This document shows, piece by piece, positions 40,423-47,785 of a DNA stretch of 64,000 bases. The notes beneath the pieces are model-generated. The model ran no database searches and had not been told where the DNA came from. It saw only the letters and a program-made list of their open reading frames with translations. Position 1 is the first letter of the stretch. Every line of letters begins with the position of its first letter. Position numbers and translations under genes: made by a program. Source of the stretch: JAHIKV01 sp965195225 (GTDB lineage Bacteria; Planctomycetota; Planctomycetia; Pirellulales; Thermoguttaceae); assembly GCA_965195225.1 (NCBI GenBank), contig CBDAFL010000050.1:37055-101054 (forward strand), read 5' to 3'.

Positions 40423-41265
40423 CTATATCTCCGGCTTATTTTTTGCGCAAGCGGAAAGATTCAGCGGGTTCCGTTGCGAGTAGTATTCTCCATAAGGTTT
40501 GTTTGCCGTGTAGTCAATGTCGTGAACAAGGCTGACAGACGGCCATACAAACTGCCAGTAGCGATCTTCGTTCCGCTTATAGAGTCGCTGAAGCGCCCAG
40601 AGAAAGTAGTCGGCGGCTTGCAGACCGCCGCATGATGAAGGGCTGCTGGGAATGATTTCGATTGGTGCATTGGGAACAATGCCCCAAAAGTAACGAAAGT
40701 TGTTCCGCGCAAGCTCCAACGCTTTTCGCAAGGCCATGGTGCGAGTCTTGTTTCCACGTTTGGCAAAGCGGATAGAGTAGCCGTCGTCTTTGTGAAGGCG
40801 TTCCTTGAATAGACGGCTTACACAGCGATCATAAAGTTGATCGGGATGGTAACGATATTCCAGCTTTTTTTGTCGATATTGACGGACCAATTCTTCAATG
40901 CGGCGTTTGTCACGGACCACGGCAAAAAACTTCATTTCGTGCCGCATTAGCAGAGAATAAACCTCGCGCCGAACCTCGGGCAAATCGTCTTTCGCATGGA
41001 AGTAAAATGCGGTTTTCCGGGCCGATGGTTGCATGGATGGAATACCTTTGAAGTATGGGTCGGCCAACAAACTTTTGCGGAGCGCATCCAAATCGTCACT
41101 AAGTCGCAAGGGATCGGGAATATCAAGCAATCCTAAAAAAAAGCGATCTGAACAGCCGGTCGTTCCAACCAAAACTTTGCCGTGCTTGTCATACAGCGTT
41201 GCGTCTCCAGCCTCATCAACAAAGTAGTAGCAAAGCCTGGGCTGCGACGGAGTGATCTGGTTCAT
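40423..41265 (-). CDS. DUF3800 domain protein
   Basis: 280 residues from ATG 41265. The first strand CYYFVDEAGDATL and the terminal helix GGLQAADYFLWALQRLYKR are the DUF3800 signatures, which by their Asp/Glu pattern resemble an RNase H-like fold. DUF3800 genes are common on mobile DNA and their function is unknown. A basic middle part (RDKRRIEELVRQYRQKKLEY) precedes the YHPDQLYDRCVSRLFKERL block. The base composition is lower in GC than that of the flanking genes. The 3' end lies about 90 nt from where the CRP/FNR pseudogene breaks off. Confidence 0.85.
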   Translation of the reverse strand: MNQITPSQPRLCYYFVDEAGDATLYDKHGKVLVGTTGCSDRFFLGLLDIPDPLRLSDDLDALRKSLLADPYFKGIPSMQPSARKTAFYFHAKDDLPEVRREVYSLLMRHEMKFFAVVRDKRRIEELVRQYRQKKLEYRYHPDQLYDRCVSRLFKERLHKDDGYSIRFAKRGNKTRTMALRKALELARNNFRYFWGIVPNAPIEIIPSSPSSCGGLQAADYFLWALQRLYKRNEDRYWQFVWPSVSLVHDIDYTANKPYGEYYSQRNPLNLSACAKNKPEI

Positions 41266-41467
41266 GGCGTCGCCTTGGTGAAAAAAGCCTTTTCAGTATT
41301 AAACACCATTACACGAAAACCTATTGTACGTCGCATTTTGCGTGGAGTACACGGCTTGATCCTTTCCGCCAGAGCCTATACGATGGGCGGAGGATCGCGC
41401 TGAAGCACGGTCCGCGACGGGACGTTTATACTTTCAGGTTCAGGGCGTTGCGGGTATAATCAGCAAG

Positions 41468-42193
41468 ATGTCCGACTACGTGGTGCGCTACGGCGCGATG
41501 CGATTACTGGGTGTTTTTTCGCCGACGGGAGGGAGGGAGTACCCCCGTGGGACGAACGTGATTGCGCGGACCGACCGCGGCCTGGAGGCGGGCGAGGTAC
41601 TCTGCGAAGCCACGCCAGACGCGCAGGAACGGATGAAAGACCCCGGCGCCGGCCAGATCATCCGCGAAATGACCGCCGAGGATCGGCATGAACTGGCCCG
41701 GATGCGGCAACAGTCCCGCCGGCAATTCGACGTGAGTCAACAGCACGTCGATCGGCTAGGGCTGAAAATGCGGCTGGTCGACGTGGAGCACCTCTTCGGA
41801 GGCGAGCGGATCGTGATCTACTATCTGGCCGAAAGCCGCGTCGATTTCCGCGAGTTGGTCCGGGAGTTGGCCGGTGAGTTTCAGACCCGGATCGAAATGC
41901 GGCAGATCGGCGTCCGCGACGAGGCCAAGCTGCTGGCCGACTACGGCGATTGCGGCTGCCCGGTCTGCTGCAACACACACCTGGTCGAAATGCCGCCGGT
42001 CTCGATGCGGATGGCGAAGATGCAGAAGGCCACGCTCGATCCGACGAAAATATCGGGCCGTTGCGGACGGTTGAAGTGCTGCCTCCGCTACGAGTTCGAT
42101 GAATACGAGCAAGCGGCGCAATTCGAGGCGGAGAACTTGCCCCGCGAAAACGACGAAAATCAAACGGCGGAAGAAGACGACACCCATGCTTGA
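41468..42193 (+). CDS. PSP1 domain protein (RicT/YaaT-like)
   Basis: 241 residues from ATG 41468. The PSP1 C-terminal domain is complete: KMRLVDVEHLFGGERIVIYY, RVDFRELVRELAGEFQTRIE MRQIGVRDEAK, DCGCPVCCNTH and KISGRCGRLKCCLRYEFDEY. The cysteines (CGCPVCC and CGRLKCC) are those that bind Fe-S clusters in the RicAFT complex of Bacillus; in other bacteria the role is unclear. The C-terminal tail is acidic. It overlaps the following gene by 8 nt, so the pair is probably co-translated. Confidence 0.9.
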   Translation: MSDYVVRYGAMRLLGVFSPTGGREYPRGTNVIARTDRGLEAGEVLCEATPDAQERMKDPGAGQIIREMTAEDRHELARMRQQSRRQFDVSQQHVDRLGLKMRLVDVEHLFGGERIVIYYLAESRVDFRELVRELAGEFQTRIEMRQIGVRDEAKLLADYGDCGCPVCCNTHLVEMPPVSMRMAKMQKATLDPTKISGRCGRLKCCLRYEFDEYEQAAQFEAENLPRENDENQTAEEDDTHA

Positions 42194-42620
42194 CCCAGAC
42201 CACCCGATTGCCCGGCTCCTCGAAGAAGACCGAAGGTACAAATTCGAGGCTTATGCGTTCATTTTCGAGGCGCTGCACTACGCGCAGGACGTGTTGGGGA
42301 TAGGAGCGGAAAGCCAAACCGAACAGACCGACGAATCAACCGAGGAAAGCGAGACGCCGGCCGGTCCCGAACGCCACGTCACCGGCCGCGAACTATGCGA
42401 TGCGATCCGACGCTATGCCATCGAGCAATACGGCTACATGGCCAAGACGGTGCTGAACAGTTGGGGTATCCACTGCACGGGCGATTTCGGCGAGATCGTG
42501 TTCAATCTGATACGCATCGGCCAGATGCGGAAAACCCCGTCCGACACGCGGGTGGACTTCGACGACCTCTACGATTTCGACGTCGCTTTCCAGCAGCAGT
42601 TCAAGATCACTCCGTCATAA
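42186..42620 (+). CDS. Minf_1886 family protein
   Basis: 144 residues from ATG 42186, overlapping the end of the PSP1 gene. The family pattern is clear: YAFIFEALHYAQDVLG, HVTGRELCDAIRRYAIEQYG, MAKTVLNSWGIHCTGDFGEI VFNLIRIGQM and DFDDLYDFDVAFQQQF. The insert between the two halves (about residues 45-60) is acidic and Thr/Glu-rich. Function unknown; typical of planctomycetes and verrucomicrobia. Confidence 0.85.
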   Translation: MLDPDHPIARLLEEDRRYKFEAYAFIFEALHYAQDVLGIGAESQTEQTDESTEESETPAGPERHVTGRELCDAIRRYAIEQYGYMAKTVLNSWGIHCTGDFGEIVFNLIRIGQMRKTPSDTRVDFDDLYDFDVAFQQQFKITPS

Positions 42621-42621
42621 A

Positions 42622-42985
42622 GCATGAAGGGTGTGAAGGGTAAAAAAGGTGAAAGGGCATGAAAGGAAAGGCCGCTGAAGCGTTTGAAGAGTTGCACATA
42701 TACCAGCGGGCACGGGAGTTGACCAATGCGGTTTACTCTCTGACCCGGGAAGACGCGTTCGCGCGAGATAGAGGTTTGGTGGATCAGATTCGCCGCGCCG
42801 CCGTGTCGATCATGTCGAACATCGCCGAGGGCTTTGAACGGGGATCTTCGACCGAGTTCATACAGTATCTATATATCGCCAAGGGATCGTGCGGAGAGGT
42901 TCGCGCACAATTGAGCATTGCTTGTGACCAGCGGTACATTCTCCCGGAGGACCATGACCGTTTGCACCCTTCACACCCCTCATGC
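42622..42985. repeat. 20-bp inverted repeats flanking the S23 gene
   Basis: The left arm GCATGAAGGGTGTGAAGGGT (42622-42641) and the right arm 42966-42985, whose reverse complement is GCATGAGGGGTGTGAAGGGT, differ at one base. They bracket nearly the whole four-helix-bundle gene. The right arm lies inside the coding frame and replaces the normal C-terminus. Confidence 0.8.
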
Positions 42986-43027
42986 CCTCCCCCCGGCTCT
43001 CTCCAGTCTCGCCTTAAACAACAATAG
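42659..43027 (+). CDS. Four-helix-bundle protein (S23/IVP family)
   Basis: 122 residues from ATG 42659. The fold is the one of proteins encoded in 23S rRNA intervening sequences: ELHIYQRARELTNAVYSLTR, LVDQIRRAAVSIMSNIAEGF ERGS and FIQYLYIAKGSCGEVRAQLS. After EDHDRL the expected last helix is missing, and the frame instead reads LHPSHPSCPPPGSLQSRLKQ Q through the right inverted repeat. Thus the C-terminus is altered or the gene is slightly degenerate. Genes of this family are scattered over many genomes outside rRNA, with unknown function. Confidence 0.8.
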   Translation: MKGKAAEAFEELHIYQRARELTNAVYSLTREDAFARDRGLVDQIRRAAVSIMSNIAEGFERGSSTEFIQYLYIAKGSCGEVRAQLSIACDQRYILPEDHDRLHPSHPSCPPPGSLQSRLKQQ

Positions 43028-43072
43028 GATCAAGTCTTGCAGTACGTCCTCGCCGGGCGGTAAAATGGCGGC

Positions 43073-45994
43073 ATGTTTGGGATGTTCGCGCTAGCATTGC
43101 TGTCGGTCTTGCCCGGTGTCGCCGATGCGCCCATAGTCGATGCCGTTGCCGACGCCCGGCTCAACGACGTCTGTTTCGTCGACGCACAAAAAGGCTGGGC
43201 CGTCGGCGACCGCGGCGCCGTCTGGCATACCGACGACGGCGGAAAAACGTGGCGGTCGCAGAAGTCCGGCGTCGATTGCACACTCTGGACGGTCTGCTTC
43301 CTCGACGAGCAACTCGGCTGGGCGGCCGGTGGATTCACACATCCATACACCCACGCAAGCACCGGAGTCGTGCTGACTACCCGCGACGGCGGCGGGAACT
43401 GGACGCACAACCCGAAACTCATGCTGCCCGCGCTGCGGAGGATCGGTTTCTTTGGCCCGAATCGGGGTTGGGCGGCGGGATGCCGCTCGGCGATGTATCC
43501 GAGCGGCGCTTTCGCGACCGACGACGGCGGGCGAAGTTGGCGGCCGTTGCCCGGCGGAAATGACGCGCCCTGGAGGGCCGCCGATTTCGTCAGCCCACGC
43601 GCCGGCGCGCTGGCCGGGCGAAACGGATCGCTGGCCATCGTACGCGGCGGATCGCTGGAATCAGCCCGTGCCGACGGATTCGAGTTGCGGAGCTTCTCGC
43701 GGATTCGGCTCATCCGACCGGCGTACGGCTGGTTGATCGGCGAAGGCGGCTTGCTCCAATTTACCGACGACCTCGGCGCGACTCGACGCGCTCCGCCCGG
43801 CGAACTACCCCGAACGATCCGCCACTTCGATCTTGCCGCGCTGGCCGTCCGCGGGCCTAAGTGCTGGGTCGCCGGCTCTCCCGGCACGCTCGTCTTTTAC
43901 ACCGCCGATGCCGGCCGCACATGGAACGCATTTCCCACGAACACAACCGTGCCGATTCAGGCGATGGCTTTCGCCGACGACCAGCACGGTTGGGCCGTCG
44001 GCGAATTGGGCACGATACTCGCCACCGACGACGGCGGCCGCACCTGGCAGAGGCAACGCTCCGGCGGATCGCGAGCCGCGCTGCTGGCGCTGTTTGCCGA
44101 GCCGAAAGACGTGCCGCTCGAATTGATCGCCCAACTGGCCGGAGGCGAAGGATACCTGACCGCCGTTGAAGTGCTCTGCCGGCGCGACATTGAAATCCCG
44201 CCTCGCGATGACGTCCCGTTGGCCGACCGGCTGCACGAGGCGGTGGTACGGCTCGGCGGAAACGCGGCCACGACGGCTTGGCAATTCCCCTTGCGCCAGC
44301 CGGGCCTGCACATCGACCGGCGGGGGATCGTTGCGGGCTGGGACAACGCGAACAACCGCCCCGGCCTGCACGCGCTCCACGCTCGGATCGTCCGCTCGAT
44401 CCGCACGTGGCGGCCCGAAGCGATCGTAACCCACGACGCCGGACCTGGAACCAAAGATCCGCTCGGCCGGATCGTTCGACAGGCGGTGTTGCAGGCGGTC
44501 GACGAGGCGGCCGACCCCAGTGCCTTTCCCGATCAGATCGCCGAAGCGGGCTTGGCGCCGTGGCGAGTTAAACGTGTGTTCGGAACGATGCCGCCCGGCG
44601 AGCGGGGCGCCGGCGAGTTGAGCACCGCACGGTTCTCGCCCCGGTTGGGAGGCACGCTGGCCGAGGCGGCCGTCGAGCCGCGGGGCTTGTTGCGAGACCG
44701 TTTCATCCCTTCGCCACCGACGTTGACGCTGCGTCCGCTCGGAGGCGATGAGCTGTCGGGGCGAGACGTTTTTGCGGGGCTGACGCTGCCGCCGGGGGGC
44801 GAATCGCGACGCAAGCCGGCGCCTCCGCCGGTGGAAAGCATCGAACGGCTGCGGCGGTTGGCCGTCAGACGCAGACACGTGCAAGCGATTATCGAGCGGG
44901 CGGACCGCGGCACGTGGTCGGCCGAGCAATTGCTTGCCCAGGTCGGCCAACTGACACGCGACTTGGACGAACGAAGCGCGGGCCAAATTATCTACCAACT
45001 GGCCGATCGATATTACCGCGCCGGCCGATGGCCTCTGGCGGCCGAAACTTTTCAGGCGCTGGCGGAGCGCTATCCAAAACATCCGCTTGCCCCGTCGGCA
45101 ACGCTGTGGCTGTTGCACTACAACGTCAGCGGCGAGGCGGCCTGGCGAATCAATCGCGACGTTTCGCGGCGCCAGGGGCGCCTGGAACTGGCCGTCGCGC
45201 TGGGTAAGCGGCTCGAACGCACGCGGTTCGACTTGTTCGCCGAGCCGGCAGTGCGGTTTCCGCTGGCCGCCGCCTACCGCGGCCTGGACCAGCCTCGCCA
45301 GGCCAAACGACTATATCAAACCCAAATACGCGGCAACGACCGCGACGCATGGTGGGCCTGCGCCCAGGGAGAGTTGCGCATGGCAGATGCGGCCGCCCAC
45401 CGGATAAAGCCCCGGTTGAAGTGCGTGAAGGCCCAGTCGAAACCGCGGCTGGACGGCCGGCTAGACGACGCCGTTTGGAAACTGGCCGAGACGGCCACGC
45501 TCGAAAGCGCGCAGCACGACGACGGCGATTGGCCCGCGGCGGTCATGTTGGCATACGACGCGGAGTTCCTCTATCTCGCGATTCAGTGCCGGAACACGCC
45601 AAATGAAAAAGGGGACGGAAATCAACCCCAAGGGCGTCCGCGAGACGCCGACCTGTCCACACACGACCGGGTCGAGGTGTTTCTCGACATCGACCGCGAC
45701 TACGCCACTTTCTACCGCCTGACGGTCGATCATCGCGGTTGGACCAACGACCGCCTGTGGGAAGATCGCACCTGGAACCCGACGTGGTACGTCGCCGCAT
45801 TGCGCAACGAGCGCGGGTGGACTGCCGAGGCGGCCATCCCGATCAAGGAACTGACCGGCCAATCGCCCCAGCCACGCGAGACCTGGGCCATCGGCTTGCA
45901 ACGCGTGACGCCGGGCGTCGGGTTTCAGGCGTGGAACAAGCCGGCGGCCGTTGACGTGCTACCCGACGGTTTCGGGCATCTGGAGTTCGAGTAG
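43073..45994 (+). CDS. Secreted YCF48/BNR-repeat protein with PIG-L-like and CBM9-like domains
   Basis: 973 residues from ATG 43073. MFGMFALALLSVLPGVADA is a signal peptide. Residues about 28-330 are a YCF48/BNR propeller with repeated WAVGDRGAVWHTDDGGKTWR-type blades. Residues about 335-500 look like a PIG-L/LmbE fold, but the metal motif PHPDD reads AEPKD and the second motif is THDAGPGTKDP (His454), so several zinc ligands are missing. TPR-like helices follow (about 640-720). From residue about 790, KPRLDGRLDDAVWKLAETAT to the end is a CBM9-like sugar-binding domain. A glycan-binding cell-surface role is likely; the deacetylase-like part is probably inactive. Confidence 0.75.
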   Translation: MFGMFALALLSVLPGVADAPIVDAVADARLNDVCFVDAQKGWAVGDRGAVWHTDDGGKTWRSQKSGVDCTLWTVCFLDEQLGWAAGGFTHPYTHASTGVVLTTRDGGGNWTHNPKLMLPALRRIGFFGPNRGWAAGCRSAMYPSGAFATDDGGRSWRPLPGGNDAPWRAADFVSPRAGALAGRNGSLAIVRGGSLESARADGFELRSFSRIRLIRPAYGWLIGEGGLLQFTDDLGATRRAPPGELPRTIRHFDLAALAVRGPKCWVAGSPGTLVFYTADAGRTWNAFPTNTTVPIQAMAFADDQHGWAVGELGTILATDDGGRTWQRQRSGGSRAALLALFAEPKDVPLELIAQLAGGEGYLTAVEVLCRRDIEIPPRDDVPLADRLHEAVVRLGGNAATTAWQFPLRQPGLHIDRRGIVAGWDNANNRPGLHALHARIVRSIRTWRPEAIVTHDAGPGTKDPLGRIVRQAVLQAVDEAADPSAFPDQIAEAGLAPWRVKRVFGTMPPGERGAGELSTARFSPRLGGTLAEAAVEPRGLLRDRFIPSPPTLTLRPLGGDELSGRDVFAGLTLPPGGESRRKPAPPPVESIERLRRLAVRRRHVQAIIERADRGTWSAEQLLAQVGQLTRDLDERSAGQIIYQLADRYYRAGRWPLAAETFQALAERYPKHPLAPSATLWLLHYNVSGEAAWRINRDVSRRQGRLELAVALGKRLERTRFDLFAEPAVRFPLAAAYRGLDQPRQAKRLYQTQIRGNDRDAWWACAQGELRMADAAAHRIKPRLKCVKAQSKPRLDGRLDDAVWKLAETATLESAQHDDGDWPAAVMLAYDAEFLYLAIQCRNTPNEKGDGNQPQGRPRDADLSTHDRVEVFLDIDRDYATFYRLTVDHRGWTNDRLWEDRTWNPTWYVAALRNERGWTAEAAIPIKELTGQSPQPRETWAIGLQRVTPGVGFQAWNKPAAVDVLPDGFGHLEFE

Positions 45995-46001
45995 TATCTC
46001 C

Positions 46002-46036
46002 CCATAAAGCCGCGACCATCGGTCGCGGCTTTATGG
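46002..46036. terminator. Hairpin shared by two convergent genes
   Basis: CCATAAAGCCGCGACC and GGTCGCGGCTTTATGG, 16-bp perfect arms with ATC between. It lies 7 nt behind the rightward exoprotein gene and overlaps the TAA stop of the leftward anti-sigma-like gene. Short U-runs on both sides suit bidirectional termination. Confidence 0.75.
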
Positions 46037-46438
46037 AGCGGAGGAATCCCGCAGATAACCGGCGCTCGACTGGAAAAACTTGCGGCGTCTGTGATGGGTT
46101 TCCGGTTCCGCCTCGGCACGTTGCGATTGCAGGTCGGACATGTTGGCCCGGCAGTAGCGGCAGCCGACAACGGCAATGTGGAACTCGACGTAGGAGGCGT
46201 GGGCTTTCTCCAGCGAGCCGAGCAGGTAGCTCTCCAATTGTTCGCGCGAGGGACAACTGAGCCGTCGCTGCCGCCAGACTTCGCCCAACGAATGAACGCC
46301 CGCACCACGCCGCGAGTTGATCGCCGACAGTTGCTCGACCAAGGCGGGGTCTTTGCGGGCAGCCTTTTCGATCCGCGACATCTCCTCCGCCGGCAAGGCT
46401 TCGTCGAGATACGCTTCCAGGTCGGAGGAACGGAACAT
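46031..46438 (-). CDS. Putative anti-sigma factor partner
   Basis: 135 residues from ATG 46438. The N-terminal FRSSDLEAYLDEALPAEEMS RIEKAAR is helical. A second helix pair, LSCPSREQLESYLLGSLEKA, is followed by EFHIAVVGCRYCRANMSDLQ, a His-N5-Cys-N2-Cys group resembling the zinc motif of ZAS anti-sigma factors (His-N3-Cys-N2-Cys). The C-terminus is basic, and no TM helix is present, so it would be cytosolic. It lies directly behind the ECF sigma gene, separated only by a palindrome, which supports the pairing. Inference from position and motif. Confidence 0.7.
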   Translation of the reverse strand: MFRSSDLEAYLDEALPAEEMSRIEKAARKDPALVEQLSAINSRRGAGVHSLGEVWRQRRLSCPSREQLESYLLGSLEKAHASYVEFHIAVVGCRYCRANMSDLQSQRAEAEPETHHRRRKFFQSSAGYLRDSSAP

Positions 46439-46440
46439 AG

Positions 46441-46497
46441 TGGTAGGCCGGGTCGTGACCCGGCACGAAATGACCGCCGGGTTGCAACCCGGCCTAC
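46441..46497. repeat. Palindromic repeat between the sigma and anti-sigma genes
   Basis: GTAGGCCGGGTCGTGACCCG GC, then GCCGGGTTGCAACCCGGCCT. Two hairpins (GCCGGGTC/GACCCGGC and GCCGGGTT/AACCCGGC), and the outer TAGGCCGGGT / ACCCGGCCTA ends pair. It may attenuate expression of the second gene. Confidence 0.75.
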
Positions 46498-47132
46498 TGA
46501 TACAACTCGGGAAAAATCTCTTCCGGCAAATTTTGCGAGCGGACCGCCGCGCGGAGCTTTGTGAGGAACTCGAACTTGTAATTGGCGACCGTCTGCTCGC
46601 CGACGCGCAGTTTAGCCGCCGTCTCCTTGTTGGTCCAGCCGCGGACGAACAACAGTTCGACACACTGGAGCCGGTCCCACTGGCCGCGGCGGCGAAAATG
46701 TTCGATCTGTCCGGCGATGGCCGCGGCCAGGGACTCTTGCTCGAAACGACAACGCTCGGCCGATCGGGCTATGCTGCTGGCCGGTCGGGCGCTGCCGGCC
46801 GGCTCCCAACTGCTCGCCCCGCTCCCCTGCAAAACCAGCGGCAAGGTAGGCCGACGGCCTTCGCGACGCAGGAAGTCGGTCAACTTATGGGCGGCGATGG
46901 AGAACAAATATCCTTCCAGCGGCCGGCGCTGGTCGAAGTTCGGCAGGCTGGTCAGAAAACCGACGAACGTCTCTTGCACGATGTCCTCGGCCGCCGCCCG
47001 ACGGCGCGTGCGGCCCTCGACGTAGGCCAGCAGCCGCCCCTCGAACCGCCCGATCAATTCGGTCCACGCCTCGGCGTCCCGCCGGCGGATGCGGCTGACC
47101 AGCGATGCGTCGGCTTGATCGGGTGATGACAT
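46494..47132 (-). CDS. ECF RNA polymerase sigma factor
   Basis: 212 residues from ATG 47132. Region 2 (about 10-85): AEAWTELIGRFEGRLLAYVE, AAAEDIVQETFVGFLTSLPN, LEGYLFSIAAHKLTDFLRRE. Region 4 (about 150-205): LQCVELLFVRGWTNKETAAK and QTVANYKFEFLTKLRAAV, a helix-turn-helix for the -35. The linker is longer than usual and Ala/Ser-rich. The gene is followed by its putative anti-sigma. Its first 93 codons and the upstream region recur at 50747-51097. Confidence 0.9.
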   Translation of the reverse strand: MSSPDQADASLVSRIRRRDAEAWTELIGRFEGRLLAYVEGRTRRRAAAEDIVQETFVGFLTSLPNFDQRRPLEGYLFSIAAHKLTDFLRREGRRPTLPLVLQGSGASSWEPAGSARPASSIARSAERCRFEQESLAAAIAGQIEHFRRRGQWDRLQCVELLFVRGWTNKETAAKLRVGEQTVANYKFEFLTKLRAAVRSQNLPEEIFPELYQ

Positions 47133-47193
47133 GGGAAATAAGACATTCCGGAAATTGTTCCGTAAAAACCGCTATTTAGCCCCGGGTGAATAC
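46849..47193. repeat. Direct repeat, first copy (5' half of the sigma gene plus upstream)
   Basis: The block from GGCCGACGGCCTTCGCGACG (46849) through the sigma start into the family A palindrome matches 50747-51097 in the same orientation, with about one difference per 15-20 bases and a few small indels upstream of the start codon. Confidence 0.85.
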
Positions 47194-47785
47194 ACCCGGG
47201 GCAATGAAGGAATCGCACATAACCACCGGCATGTCAAGTCCTGGAAATTCGACACACCTAATTTATCGAATCGTAGGACGGATTAGGAAATCCGTCCTAC
47301 GCACTACGGATGATTTTCGGGTGGGAAAACGCATTTTGCGCCCGCCATAGGCCCATGCAAAAAAGCCCGAAAACTCCGGCAGCCAGAAAACAGCCTTTTT
47401 CAAGGTGTTTCCGGCTGGTAGAATGCCAATGTCGCGTATACCACCATCGGCGGCACGATTACGAAAGGTTTTTCGCGTCCTGTCGCCACAAGTCATAGCG
47501 GGGAAACAGGTTAAGGCCGGTTTCCGGCTTGAATTTAATAAGAAAACAAACCCGATTTCGCCAGTGAATTCTTACGTCGAATCGGCGAGGGCCGACGAAT
47601 TCTTGGTCGATTGGAGCAGTGCATATCGCAAAAAGTTTTCGGAAAATGTCGCGGCTGCCGAGTTCTTTACGCCAGCGGCAGGCCCGGCGGCGCTTCGAGT
47701 TTTAGTCGAGCCATAACGGGTGAAACCCCTCACCCAACCCCTTCCCGAAGGGAAAGGGGGTGTTTTTATGAAGGAAAGCGTACCA
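47133..47785. other. Divergent intergenic region with repeats
   Basis: About 650 nt between the leftward sigma gene and the rightward symporter gene. It contains a family A palindrome (47168-47203, TTTAGCCCCGGGTGAATACA CCCGGGG), a family F palindrome (47273-47300, GTAGGACGGATT-AGGA-AATCCGTCCTAC) and, just before the symporter, CCCCTTCCCGAAGGGAAAGG GG with T-run, an intrinsic-terminator-like hairpin. A rightward open frame at 47405-47716 has no RBS and no protein-like character. Confidence 0.6.

Noticed and set aside
47405..47716. Rightward frame of 103 codons ahead of the symporter
   Set aside because: Overlaps repeat sequences, has no RBS and no recognisable feature.
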